Part shown: one piece after another, positions 12,430 to 25,538 of the stretch | Layout: each line of letters starts with the position of its first letter | How positions within the stretch are numbered: position 1 is the stretch's first letter | From: Rhytidiadelphus loreus | Taxonomy: Eukaryota; Streptophyta; Bryopsida; Hypnales; Hylocomiaceae | Direction of reading: 5' to 3' | DNA: 64,000 nucleotides | NCBI GenBank assembly: GCA_947034895.1 | Contig: OX344762.1 | Location: 45,674,760-45,738,759 of the forward strand | Translations under genes and position numbers: made by a program | Notes under the pieces: generated by a model | Seen by the model: the letters and a program-made list of their open reading frames with translations, nothing else | Told to the model about the DNA's origin: nothing | Database searches by the model: none

Positions 12430-15400
12430 TCAACCCGTGTTGTGCATTCCAGCTGCAATTCCCTTCATCGTGAGAATAAGCGTGTCTTCTAAACCAGGTG
12501 GGTACTCGGTGGTGGTGTTACGGTTTACTAGCTCTGAAGATTCTTTACCAGACCTGAGCTCTTCCAGAATGGCCTCCTGCAAGGGATCGCATATTTGACT
12601 TCTAGAATCCCTCATTCTCTTCAAAGTGTAAACTTGTTGAACATTGAGAGGGCTGATAAAATATTCCCGCAGTCTCAATTTGTGCTTCAAAAATGGACTG
12701 CCAGCAAGCAATTCATCGTGTCCTGTAACCTGGTCAAGAAAAATCAGTGAGAAATTGCAGTCGTGAAAGACCTAATCCCATCTCCTATACTGACCCCCGT
12801 TACCAACAGCAACTCAGGCACTGTTACACTTGGTTGGAAATATTAGCGAGTGGAGTAAGCATGACTTGGCTAAAATGTCTATGACCACTCATCTTCGAAC
12901 GGAAATGGGGTATCAACTGTCCATTCATTAGTGGTCTACAACCTCCCAATTTGAATGATTTCCTATGCACTTCATACATAGTGATAAAATTTTGAACTCA
13001 ATAGATTGACCCCTATACCCAAAGATTTCTCCATAGGTCTATACATCTCCAACGTATGTTAAAATGCTTAAATGACGCAAATAATTTCCTGTACCTTGCA
13101 AGACGAAATAGAGTAATGTGGTAACGGAGTACTGCATATAAAGAAAGACGGATCGATTCTCAATGTGTTCATCACTGAACGTATACCTGTAGAAGAAGTT
13201 CCTTAGTCTCGTCGTATCGGGATCTCAATTCTTCTCCAATAGGTTTCAATTCATCGTCGACAAGCAGACGATCATAGAGAGCAGAGATACGAGGATCACC
13301 TTTGGCGAAAACCATCTCAACAAGATCAACAGTCACTCGGAAAAACGGCCACTGATCATACATTTTGCGAAGAGTCTTAATAATGATGTTATCTGCCTTG
13401 AGAGCCTGCTTCAAAGCCGCACCCATGCCTAGCCAAACTGGAAGATGAAACCTCGTTTGCGTCCACGCAAATATCCAAGGTATAGCCCGGAGTGAATCAA
13501 TTCCACCTTTCGGTTTTCTCTTGGATGGTCTACTTCCAATGTTCATCCTCGCATATTCCAATACTGGTGTAGCCTGCGCAATGCAAACTATCGTTTAATT
13601 CTCGGATCTGCAACAATAAGTGTGCAAAACACCCTGGGAGCAGTCCTAAAAAAGGAAGAGGCAAATTTCAATGCACATCCCGCATACAGTTCTCATTGTA
13701 ATTAACTAAACATAGAGACGAACACTAATGCCGACAGCATCTGAATATTATTATCCCAGTAAAGCTCCTGCCGAAGGAGCTTTAGTCAATTACCTTACGA
13801 AAATATCGCACAAATTGCGGGTGGTTAAATACAAATTTGCGATATTGTGAAGTCGAAACTGCCGCCATGTCATCCATCAGCGCTCGCCACTCTGGCTCGG
13901 GAGCAAGGGGTGGATGCATGCCATGCTCTAGAGTAGCAGCAGTAAAACGTTGCAGAGTGCGGAAACATAATTCAGCTTCTCCGAACGACTGCTCAATAAC
14001 TTCTCCTTGAATGGTGACTCGGAGTGAGCCATTCACTGTATCTGGCGGCTGTGAGAGTATAGCCAGATGAGTAGGGCCACCACCCCGACCAACAGTACCT
14101 CCACGCCCGTGAAACATGGTTAGATGGACTCCATACTGCTTAGCTACTTTGACTAATTCCTCCTGAGACTTGAACATCTGCCAGGCTGCAGACAACCTCC
14201 CAGCATCTTTCCCAGAGTCGGAGTAGCCGATCATCACCTGCTTAGTCAACTCAATACAGTATCAATTCCAATTTTAGTCTCTCAATATCAGCCAAAGTAA
14301 ATTAGGTTGAAGTTGCTAATCTTGACGACACCCATACTGTACAAGAGTGAAAATTAATCACCTTCTCAGACTCGATTTACCGCCAAGGAATGGCTTGCGT
14401 TTGGACTCCAAAATAATTGTTATTTGAAATGCAAATGCCCAATGTGATTCTGCCTCACTAACCATCTATTGTGAAAATATCATCAGAGCACTGACGAACA
14501 GAGAAAAGCAATCCTGTTGTCAGACTTATGAATTATATTCTTAAATTTATGCATCCAAACAAACAGGCTGATGAGAAGCTACCTCCTGTTTTCCATTGAT
14601 CCGATTCAAATACCAATCTATAGAAAAGAGACGAGAAAGGCATGCGGAAGCAGACTCCAGGTCCGCCAGCTTCTCAAACAAAGGCACGACACGCAGCGGC
14701 GCAAGAACTTTACATTCACGCTGCAGTAGCTCCACAATGAGTACATCCGATGGGGCTGTCGCCATAGAAATCACATAGGCTCCGAAGGAATCCGAGGGAA
14801 GCTCTGCAACTACCCGCAGTGTTTCCAGCACGTCCCTGACTTCGTCGGTCATGGGCAGGTCAGATCCAAACAGGGGTCGTCTACCACGCAGTTCACCAAC
14901 CAACCATTCCTAAGAATACAAATATTGATTTGTGAGAAGTTCCAGTTCATTTTGTGAGTGTATCGTTTGACACTTGCAAAATATGTGCTTACTAGTAAAA
15001 CTAGATAAACTATTAGGGAAATTTTTCACGAATATCGGTTGCAAAAACCATACCTGGCGATCTTCTTCCGACCAATCTCTGTACGAGCCTAACCCCAGGT
15101 ATTGCGTGATTGCATCAATAACTTCCACGTGCCGTTCAGACTCTTGTCGGATGTCCAACTTTACTAAGCTCAATCCAAAACAGGAGACCTGACGCATGAA
15201 ATCCAAGAGACTACCGTCGGCAATTTGTTTGTCGCCAGTCTCACATAGTGACCGATAACACAGTTCCAATGGCTCCAGAATCTGCAAAAAATAATAAGAA
15301 TACCAAGAATTCACTTTCATCTGCACAATCTTTGAAACACGGCCATTCGATAACAAGAAGAAAACATATGAACTAAAAGGATTGGCACGTGCAAGAAAGA

Positions 15401-18400
15401 GCAACTAGCCTTGGAGAAGCATATTCACAATAGCTATCAGCAATAGAGTCTCTTATTTTGGCAATGAGTACCTGACTCTTGTCTGTAAACGTTTCCTCTA
15501 CAGGAATCTCGCTCTTGCCACACGCCATCAGCTGCCGCAATCGCTCGTGAGTCTGGTAGAGCTTATCACGTATAGCTCCCAATATGACTCGAAATGGTTC
15601 AGTTGCTGGAACCGTCTTCCAAAACTCTGCATTGCATTCACAGCATTTCAGTTCTGAATCCAAGTTGCAACACCCATAAAGGTGCAAGTGAAAATGTGTT
15701 ATCCTGCATACTACTTGCTATCCAAAAATGAACTAATTTCATAATAAAATTCAAAGTAACGGCCTGTCCAAAGCCAAAGTATGAAAAGCATTTGTGAAGC
15801 TACCACACCAATGTAATGCTTGGCCTCCTTTTTATTAGTGGTTTCCAACTGGAGAACTCTGTTTTTCATCTCTTCACTGCAGCGCCACATTGACATCTGC
15901 AATGCAGGTTAATGTAATTAAACTATGGGCTTAAGCTCATCCAAGTAGGGCACGAAGCATTAGCTTCAGAATATTCACCCAGACAAGTTGCAGTTCATCA
16001 ATAACTGTTCCTCTGATGCTTTCTCTACTCAGCTCAAAAAGATTTAAAAGCATCTAGCCTGTTCCAATTCATAGAAAGTATTCGGAATCTAAAAATTGAG
16101 AACAATGCAACGGTGTCAAAGCACAATCTGGGAAAGCAGATATTCGTCATTGCACTGTCCATAGTGTGTGAGTTTCAGAATAAAGGTCAGGTAGGAAAAG
16201 GATGATGCTTCACCTCAAACATGAGGTCTTCAATACGCGCGAAGTACAGATCGGTTGCAATCATCCTTGCCAGCAAGCAAACCTCTCTGGTCACTTCGGG
16301 AGTGACCCTCGGGTTACCTGTCAAATTCGCGGTTGTGATCTGTCTCTGATAGCAGCTAATAATAATTTGCACAATAATGCCTACATGGTCTAAATTCTCA
16401 AGGACTAAGACATAGTGAATACCCTGAAAATAAAAAGGTGAGGAGAGTTCTTGATATTAGACTACCAAAATCACTTTCGCAGCATTAACTCAGATATCAA
16501 TGATGGAAGCAAAACCTTGCCAATAGCTGGATCTGTTTTATCGAATCGCCATCGAGGGGATGAGAATTCGAAATAGAAAAACCTACAGAGAACTCACCAT
16601 CTCGGTCGCCACCCATCCAAGAAGAAAATTGAATCAACGGCAAATTATAAGGAAACCGCTCTTTGACACCAATAGCTTTCAATGCAGTGTCGAGTCGCCG
16701 TAGGAAGGTCGGCAATCCATTCCAGATAGTCTCTTGAAAATAGCTCATGCCAGCACGCATCTCATCCTGTGGTGTTGGAGGTGCACGCCGGATCTCATCT
16801 GTTCGCCATGCAGCATGAATCTGCATTATTTAAACGGCCAAACCATTTCACTTAATAGCGTTTCCTTTTCCAGATAAACTGCTAATCCGTATCGCAATTA
16901 AAGAAGCTGAAAAGATGTTGAGGTTCAGGGTTTTAATGATCATGATTGAAAAAGGATAGACAGCTGGATTTTCTAATGTCTTATAGATACACTGGAAGAG
17001 TCTCCATAAGTGCGGTCGGCCCGACCAATCATAGCAACAGCTTCCCAAGTATTAAGGAATGGCATAATAAGAATAATAAGGGTGATACTAAAAGAGAAAT
17101 TCAGTTCGATTTCGAAACCCGACACAAATCCGACAAGGTGAACAACTACCTCTCGTTCAAGAGCCTCGTGAAGTTCTTGCTTCTCGTCGCTGGTTATGTC
17201 TTTTTGGTGCAATTGAGACAAGATGGTGCGAATCCTGGTGATACAAAACGTCAAAGTCACGAGATATAAATCCCAAGAGAACAGCTCAACTTGCACATAG
17301 AAAGTGCAGACGCATTCATGACAAATGAAATCGAACCAAATGTCTCCACATACTCACCAATTTGAGCTTCAATCGATAGACAGAAAGTAAGTAATATGCA
17401 CACCTCGTATGTTTCTGAAGCAAAGCACGACGAACGGATTGAGTAGGATGAGCTGTTAGGACCAAATCGACGGTCTGATTCTTTAAGGCCTCAAATATTT
17501 CAGCTGGACTTTTTCCCAATTGGTTCACCAGACGTTGAAACGTTTCTTCCAGATTTGACTCCGTTAGGGCACTATTTTCATCTCCAATATCATTTTTTCT
17601 GGCTTGCTTGGCACGCCTTCGAAATGCGCTTTGAACTTCCTGGGCTAGATTACCTAAACTGAGCATGTGAGAGAAGGCACTTGCTACAACAATGGAATCA
17701 CCGGCATCGAGTTCATTGAGAACTTCTCCAAGCTCTTCGAGTCGTCGAAGGTCATCTTGAGCACCAAATTTGCTGTTCATTCGTGATATCATGTAACATT
17801 TCTCCACCTGACCAATCGCAGGCAATATATTGAGGATGTAGTATTGAACATTGACTGCAGGGGCGAAACATAAGAACGAGCATAAGAACGGCCCACACTC
17901 TACGCCTGCCAAGAAGCACTAAAGAAAGTGCAAACCCGAAGATTTAATCAACGATGGCAAATTTCCATCCGTCTCGCATTGCCAGAAAACGATGCCCCAA
18001 ATCGAATGCAGGAATCCAATGATCTCTTTCTCCCACACAATAAGATATTTGTTAATACGTAACCCTAGAAGCACACTGGAAGTACCTCTCCCTCCCAGTA
18101 TAGGAAAACTCCTCATACAGAACGCAAAATTTACAAAAATCTACTTCCCAATGTAACGGTCCCTAAGAGACTCAATGAAACATTGCCGTGCGTCACCAAC
18201 TCGAAACAAGGAAGTGGAGGACTTTTGTAAGACCGAATGGCACCCATGCAAAAGACATTTTTCAACATTGTGGAGAGCACCACTCTCTTACCGTTGCTTT
18301 TATACCAGGCCCATGAAGATTTTGAAGAATATTGAAGAACATGTCCAGCATAAGAGAATCGATTTCAACTGGCTGACTGTCACCCTCCACAGACTTCGGC

Positions 18401-18477
18401 ACTGGCAAACGCATCTCTGAGTTTATCGAGTCCATCCCCTGCAGCCTCCCTTGATGATCCGTATTCATGGTACTCAT
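12430..18477 (-). CDS. PPC: Phosphoenolpyruvate carboxylase, plant type, 12 exons, 976 aa
   Basis: PEPC adds bicarbonate to phosphoenolpyruvate to give oxaloacetate in the cytosol. Exons on the minus strand, in order: 18477-18292, 17807-17404, 17234-17150, 16820-16598, 16317-16214, 15896-15809, 15626-15472, 15281-15054, 14909-14583, 14237-13794, 13573-13187, 12729-12430. They join to exactly 977 codons with matched phases. Hallmarks: catalytic His182 in [26 protein letters not shown] (about 291-305), [14 protein letters not shown] (601-614), glycine-rich [14 protein letters not shown] (about 642-655), and a C terminus GMHNTG in place of the common QNTG. Position 784, equivalent to the C4-determining site, is Ala ([11 protein letters not shown]), as in C3 enzymes. 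The N terminus keeps a Ser17 motif (DSINSEMR) resembling the phosphorylated SIDAQLR. The first ATG in the open frame was taken as start; a second ATG follows three codons later. Confidence 0.95.
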
Positions 18478-20090
18478 ATTGAGCAACTTCCTCGTATCAC
18501 TTTCGATCTTTCCTATTTTCTAATGTCTCTGCAGTTTCATGAGTTTCCAGGTGAGGCATCTTCAAAAGAGGCAAAATGAAAGTTATTCTGCATCCTGACA
18601 TTGCATGGGCATACTAAAACTGCATGGCCTGGATTTCACAGCAATGCCTTCAACTGACTATCTGTGGAAGTATGGTATCAAATTTGAAACACAAATACTC
18701 GTAATAAGGCAAAGTAGGTGCTCACGACTTGGTCACAAGACCGTGGATATTGCGGAACTGCGCCTGTTCAGTACGCCTATCTGTAATCCTCTTGCCGACA
18801 ATACTTTATACCCATTGTCTCCAAGTTCTCAATCAGTGAACGTCAATCAAACTGCTGTGTTGTCGTCTCCTGAGTGCTTCTCTAAACTTGAGCAGGACAC
18901 GTGCTTCTTTCGTTGTCAGTCCCATCCTGTCACGTCTTGCCTGCTTTTTCTTTCCCACAAGGAAGACAGATTTTTCTGAAGATTTAAAATGCACGAACGT
19001 ACATCACTGATCTTTGTCACGCTAGGTCCCATTTGTGCATAAATTTGTGGCCAGACCTAATCACGGTCAGGCAGGACGTGCCAGAACGTACGCAGTTGCT
19101 TCGTTTAATCGACATTTGACAAGTAATGTACAAAACATGTGCGTTACTCGAATGCAGAGCCGATCATGATGGCAACGTATGTCAATGCCACTGCCCGCCT
19201 CTTCGCTTAAGTTAGGGTTGAGAAACATGTGCCGGATCTGTTTCCTTTCTTTCTTTTCATCTTCTGCACAAGAAGAATCTCAAACCCTAATCTATTCTGT
19301 TCATATGCAAAACAAACCTCAGCGGTTACAGGCTAGGAGACTCCCATTTTCCACACCTTCTCAACTCCGAAACCCGCTATACGCAATTCAGAAATATTTA
19401 ATTCAAGTATGAAACTCAGATCGCTTTCTTGTAGGATATTTTGAAAGACTTAAAGGTGTCAGTTCCATGATGCTCATCAGTACCTACAAGGGCGAGCGAC
19501 TGAGGCGACGCGTAGCATCATGAGTGCAGACTGCAGAGCACATTGGTAGCAATTTGAAGCATATTCCCTAGGGTCTGTCTGACGGGAAGACGACAGTGTA
19601 CTATGGAAGTATATCTTCACTCATTGTACACAATAATTATGTCGATTCTTCGCAAAAAGAACGTGTGCCGTTGTAATCAAAAGCAGAATGGCAACAAACG
19701 GCAAATGCGAAGCAAACTTCTTCGAATCATGGCACCCTTGGCACGTGTAAGGGTTAAGATCTGAAGAGCGTTTAACAACAGCTCATTCTCATGTGCTCCA
19801 AAGCGAGCTCACGGCCAACAGTCTCGGCAATGTAGAACCTCTAAGAGGCTTGCAACATCAAGCTTTGTAGCAACGGGCTCCTTCTTTGCTCCTTCTTTAG
19901 ACTCTAAAACATGGATGAAAAGCCTGACCATCCACTTGATGGATGAAATCGTGACATATTTCCCTGACATTGTGCATAAATAGTAGTAGATGTTGACCTA
20001 GTTTCATTAATGAAAAAGGTATGTTGTACTTAAGTGTTAGTCATTAGATAGTCACTCTGAGCTCCGCCATGCACATCAAAGGTCAACCAA
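18478..20090. other. PEPC upstream region, no gene seen
   Basis: This follows the PEPC start codon on the minus strand and should contain its promoter and 5' UTR. I found no convincing TATA or operator element. The open frames present are short and lack any recognisable composition or motif. Confidence 0.5.
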
Positions 20091-20097
20091 TTGCTAA

Positions 20098-20796
20098 AGG
20101 TATGCTAAAACCATTTTGAAGTTGGCCAATTTGAGCCAAATTGCCTTGAGAGAGGCCAAGAGATTGGAAAAGGAGGCGAAGGACAAAGCATTGGCCGAAG
20201 CAAATGCAAAGATTGTTCAGATGCAGATGCAGTTGGATTCCAGAAGGGAGATGGAGAATATCACTACTCAACTTGCAGAGCTCAAAAAAATGATGAATTC
20301 ACAAGGGAGTCAATTAGTGGTAGATTCCTCTGTTGCGTCTCAAGCTCCACCGCCACCACCTCTTCCTTCCTCATTCACTGCTCCATTAGGGCGTGCTAAA
20401 GTTATCGCGTCAACCCCGGCATCTCAAATGCCAAACGTGTCCTCCCAAGACTAGAGCAAGGTCGAGGTCCTCCCCCAACTCCACAACGTCACGGAGGCTG
20501 CAGAGGATTATCATCGAGTCGGTGATACTTTCCAAGCACTCCCTGGTCCGACGAGCGGCAAAGGATCACAGCTCCCGTGTCAGGTATCGGAGCAAGTCAT
20601 GCATGAGATCCAATTGCCTTCTGATCTCGACGATGAGGAGAGAGTGGACTACGGAAAAGACGAAAAGGATCTAGAGGACAATGTCCCGATGGAAACCGGG
20701 GGTGGCTCCTTGGAGGTCCCCGTCGAAGGGAAGACTGATCATCAACCGGACAATACTACTAAGGTACAGCCCCTTGCCCCTTATGGATTTGATTAA
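20098..20796 (+). pseudogene. Gag-like or coiled-coil relic ORF with one in-frame TAG
   Basis: A single frame stays open from 20098 to the TAA at 20796 except for one TAG at 20452-20454. The first part is charged and heptad-like (REAKRLEKEAKDKALAEANA, then QLAELKKMM), followed by a proline run (PPPPPLP). The part after the TAG is acidic (LPSDLDDEERVDYGKDEKD). There is no in-frame ATG at its head, and a stop lies just upstream, so it is a fragment. Length and composition suggest an N-terminal Gag of a retrotransposon, but no zinc knuckle or protease follows. I do not recognise a specific family. Confidence 0.4.
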
Positions 20797-21218
20797 TTAA
20801 AGGAATTCTTTTGGTCAAGTGTGTTCGTAGTTTCCCGAGCTTAATTGTACTCCTACTTCGTGATAGGAATGCGAGGCCCGTCCTTGATTACTTGGCGCGG
20901 ACGGCGTTGACAGGGATTCCATCTGTACAATAGTGTAGCATATATAGTGCTGATTCTTCATTTTTTGCAGCTTAGTGGAAAGACGAGTTTTCGACATGTA
21001 TTATATAATCTATATAAATAAAATACGGGCGTTTATTCATATAAGGTGCAAATCCATCTAATTGTATCCCACTGTCTATATTTTTTTTTATCAGCTTCAA
21101 AAACATGAAAGCATACACCATCCACTACCAATGAAAGCACTTTCTACCAGAAGCCCCCGGTGGATTAGTGGAATTAAATGCATCTCTCAGCTTTCTGGCT
21201 CTGCCACTTCTACATTTA

Positions 21219-21360
21219 CATTAGATGGGATTCAACCATCGAAGAGGGTTGTGAGTTCCCCAGTTGAAACCAGTCTGAAACCCGCCGATACCCACCGTTC
21301 TCCGCCTGTGCTGACCTGGCCAAGCGACCGCCAGGTCAAAGTTTTTATGGTTTTCATGTG
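21219..21360. repeat. Diverged fragment of the 25.5-kb MITE-like family
   Basis: From cattagatggg onward, this resembles the inverted right half of the element at 25539-25826: both carry gagttccc, then accgccga, then tgtgctgacctggcc, and then an inverted ggccaggtca or gccaggtca. Its far end could not be fixed, so only the matching part is listed. Confidence 0.5.
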
Positions 21361-21429
21361 CTGGAATTGCAAGGGAGCTTTAAGGTCTAGCCCCATAGCC
21401 ACAGGTTTATGGTGTTTTAGGCCTTAAAA

Positions 21430-22877
21430 ATAGGTACTAACCAGAATGATAAGTGAATTATTGACCTTGCTTTAGGGATTAAAGTTAGTGGACCATCCAA
21501 AAAAAGCCAATATTAAGAAGAATAGAGGCTTACCCTAAGATAAGGTAAAGTTAACTTTAAAAGGGTGGAGAATGCTTGAGAACATTGGATGAATAATATA
21601 GCCTCTCTTCAAGAATGACAAGGAGTGTTTGGTTGAACCGTAGCATTGGGTATGATGTATGACAATGCTAGAAGATGTTTTTTGCAATTTGTGTCTTGAA
21701 GTTTGTCGTCATTCATGAAGGGAGGCTAGCCTATACCTTATATTATTTGAAAGTTGTTGTTGCTTGAACGCGTTTGTAAATGCTAGACTTGGGGAATTTT
21801 GGTGAGTAAGAATTAGTTTTATAGAGAGATTTTTGAAAGATATGATAGAAGTGTCATCTTTCTTGTAGTAGTTTTTTATTCATGCTTCTAGTATGGGCAT
21901 TCAATCAGCTATATGGAAGTCATCAAGCTTACAAAACTGTAGCTGCGAAAAATGCCAAGGCAAATGAGGCTTCAAAGAAAGAATCCTATGAATCCCATTT
22001 TGAATTGTTGGAAAACACAAGAGAGCTCAATGTTAGATCCCGGTAGTCACATTTTACATTGACAAATTTTGTGGATGGTGAGACGAAGCTTGGAAGATCA
22101 ACCAAAACTTCAAGTAACAATTTCCAGTTCTTATAAGTCATTGGAGTTGCTTTGTTTGATTGACAATTCTCATTTTACTCGAATTTTCTAGAGAATTGGA
22201 GCTTGTGAGGATTCATGATCAAGGTGGGATCTTCATCGTAGTAGTTATGCCCATTAAATGTTGGGGGATGTACTATTTAACATCAAAATTTGAGATTCTT
22301 TTCAGAATCACCCAAATTAGTGTTGCTTGCTCCTCAAGGGATTTAAGGCCTAAATTTGTAAAAGTAAAAGTAAAATAAAAATAAATAAAAATAAATAAAA
22401 ATAAAAACTTAAAAACTTTTATTTGAGGTTTAATTGTTTTTAGAGAATTCAATGGTTGTTTTAAAGGGGACTTAGGAAAGTTGTGGTGCAATTTTGAACA
22501 AATTCACCTAAACCCTAAAATTTCAGCACCTTAATTAGGGTTGAAACATCCATTTAGAAGGTCTCAAAATCAATTTTGCCTTTAAAATTTTGATGTTATA
22601 TGTTGAGAGTATCTATGGATTGAATTACAAGGGATATTTAGGTACTGTCTACGGATTTTCAGGAGGTTTTGGGGGATGATATTAGTTTTGGTCTAACCTT
22701 AATTTCAAAACCTAAACCTAAAATTAAATTTAGTTAGTACCCTTAGGAGTGGAGGTACATGGTCTTTGTATCTCTAATTATTGGTGGGCAACCAAGGTGC
22801 TTGCCTATTTATGGTGACTTTTAGGGCATAGGTGGTTGCCCAATGTGGTTATGTTTCTTGATATGTGAAACTACTAG
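21430..22877. other. AT-rich intergenic DNA, no gene seen
   Basis: No open frame with protein-like composition is present. A simple (aaaata)n-like tract lies at about 22362-22410. Nothing else supportable was seen. Confidence 0.5.
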
Positions 22878-22976
22878 AACAAACACCCATAATACACTAG
22901 TACACCAAGTGTAGCAAGTGGTTTTACAACCACTCCTTGCTACACTTGGTATACTAGTGTGTTATGGGTGTTTGTT
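22878..22976. repeat. Near-perfect 99-bp hairpin (foldback element or small-RNA precursor-like)
   Basis: The left arm begins aacaaacacccataatacac, and the right arm read on the other strand begins aacaaacacccataacacac. The arms continue pairing for about 46 bases with only two substitutions and a three-base bulge around a very short loop (ttac). This is a foldback MITE or a long microRNA-like hairpin. No target duplication could be assigned with certainty. Confidence 0.75.
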
Positions 22977-23968
22977 TCTTTGTTTTGTTATAGATGTTGT
23001 TAGTGTTTAGTGCTTGTAATGATAGAATGTTTTTTGTATTTCTTTCATTACTTGCAAGATTTTTCATGATTGTGATATACATTATAATCACATGACATTT
23101 TTCCTATGACCATAATATACATTGTTGGTAAGAGCTATTGAGCCTTGGTGTAGTTATATTGCTAGCCAATTACAAGGTTCATTGTTGAATTATGGTATGC
23201 TATTGCTCATGTTGTCATGATGTCATCTTGGCACGATGTGATTGTGCACAACACAATCATCAACGACTGAGAGACAAAGAAATAACGTGAATTGCATGGT
23301 AAGAGGCACAACAAAGAAAACAAGTGAAGTAAGAAAAAACCCCGTCTAAAGTATGAATTTTACTAGCGCAAGGTTGCCAAGGAAAAATCATAGAAGGATT
23401 TTTAATGTGCTGAGAAGACAACAAAGCAAGCCTACAATGTTGAAAAGCAACAAGAGATGGAACAAGCCTGAGCACAAGCGCATAGTCTACATGCTACAAG
23501 GGTAGGATGGCTTAGACCACAAAACGACTTATTATCTACTTTGCTAGAAGGCCAACCAAACTCCTAAACTCCTTCTCTAGCAATTCTATCAACTCACTAC
23601 AGAACTCACATGTCATAGAAGGCACGCAATTCTTTTCCGTAGATCCATTCTAAACTTTGGTCCTATGCGATTCATTGAGCAATCGCAACAAGCGCTTATA
23701 CTCTCTAACCTCACACACTTTCGACAATTTTCGATAATATATCCAATGTAAATTGCATGACTTTAGCAAAAATATGTTCATGACAAGAGAGACAATATAG
23801 AGCCATTGCAACAAGAGAGGGAAGCCTACGCATTCAAGTTTGAAGATTAACAAAAACATGGACTTATCGCTCATAAAATATGATAATACAATACTTCATT
23901 ATGTAAAACCTAGTCTGTACATTCAACTCGCATCATGTGCATATTATGATCCTCACATATGACAAAAA
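22977..23968. other. AT-rich intergenic DNA, no gene seen
   Basis: Short open frames only, none with recognisable motifs. No repeat or RNA structure of note. Confidence 0.5.
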
Positions 23969-24061
23969 CATTAGAGGAGTTTTCGGACCCTTGGAGGGCC
24001 GTTTCAAGCAGCTGCGGGGAACTGTCCCCTTGCAGTTTTCGGGGAACGGTTGTTCTCGATA

Positions 24062-24095
<34 letters not shown>

Positions 24096-24216
24096 TCAGT
24101 TTTTTCCAACGTGGAAGTCGCTATGCCACGTCTGCAAGCTGCTGTGGCCCCCTGCGAACCACTTCCCGCAGTCTGGGAACTTACAGCCCTCCAGGGGGCT
24201 GAAATCTCCTCTAATG
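23969..24216. mobile_element. MITE-like element, 248 bp, with about 31-bp inverted ends
   Basis: The left end, cattagaggagttttcgg, matches the right end read inward, cattagaggagatttcag. Pairing continues into tggagggc with about five mismatches over 31 bases. If the ends are taken to start at GAGGAG, they are flanked by TA on both sides, as for Tc1/mariner-type MITEs. The middle contains a poly-A run of about 25 bases. It is non-coding. Confidence 0.65.
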
Positions 24217-25538
24217 ATAGGTGTTTATTGGAAGCATGTTTTTTACTATAATTTTCTATCACAATAATAAAGCATTGTCCATTTTGTTTCCAACCTGTAG
24301 TAAGATATAGCAAGACCTACATCACTAATATGGGAAGGACACAATCTGCAGGTAAAAAATTCATGATAATTCTATTTTGAGGAAAAAAATTCGCTAAAGT
24401 ATAGAAATTGTCCACACTCTATTTTTGCACACGGGAAAAAAAATTCCACTAAAAAAATTTGCCCTACATGTACAAGTAACTACTTAAGTGGTAAAAAATA
24501 GGTTTCCTCTTTTAATCAAGTTTTTGGCAATAGCAAATGCTTGTCAATCAAATGTTGCATACCGATATAGCATTAGGCAGTTTTAGTCTATCTTTAAAAA
24601 GACCCTCATTTTGAGCAATCCCTAATAGCACCAATTCAAAATATCCAAACCCTACATGTAAAAGGCTAAGTAAAAACCCTAAAGTTCTAAAAATAATTTT
24701 GAATATCTATAAATAAAATCAAATACACTCTCCAAATGCAAACCAGTAGTCAAATCTTGTTTGAAAAGATAAAGAAATAATTTTATGTTTTCCATTTAGT
24801 AATGTAATTAACATCATTTTTCTATCCTCAACAACAACCTAGCTAAAAGACTTTAATTAGATAAAAGACAATCTAAAGTCACACATGCTAGCTAAACTAC
24901 TTATACTACTTCTTCAAATTTACTTACAAAAATAAGTTAAGGGGGACGAATCTTAAATAACATTATGGAAAAAATTGAAAGGATAGCCTCTCATTTGTAT
25001 GTATTGCTTTAGAATATCGAGCAAGTAATACATAGCCGTCACAAGGAATACTAATTCTAAGGTAGGTACAACTAGGCTTTCTCCTTTAATGCTTAGGGAG
25101 AAATTTCTTACCTTTGTCATAATCACCAATGGTAACTTTTAGCCTCATCAACATACATCAACCCAAAATGTGACACCAAAGTAGCTATGACTACCTTGGT
25201 GCAATTACTTGCTAGCTATAAACAATTGAAAAGATATAGGTCTACAACCATTTGATAATTAAATTTTAAAAATTTGTCACCATATAGCAACATGTAAAAG
25301 GTCTTGAAAATGCCAACGAATAGAAGTAGACTCTTGACAAGCTGTAAAATAGAACTTAACAATTAAAAGCGATATATGGAGCAATGTCCAACATCAATGG
25401 TCCCAACTTTTTATAAAATGCTTTAATTCCTCTTTTTGAAGCATGGTTCCCACTATTTGAAAATAAAACTACGAAGAAAAATTGCACGCTTGATAATTGT
25501 AGCAAGTCAAGCATTGAAAGAGTGGAATGAGATTAGAT
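24217..25538. other. AT-rich intergenic DNA, no gene seen
   Basis: No protein-like open frame and no clear repeat. Confidence 0.5.

Noticed and set aside
12074..12598. Plus-strand open frames opposite the PEPC 3' end
   Set aside because: They overlap the PEPC last exon or its 3' UTR in antisense and have no protein-like motif.
22878..22976. tRNA or other classical RNA gene in the hairpin
   Set aside because: No cloverleaf, A/B box or anticodon arm; just one long stem.
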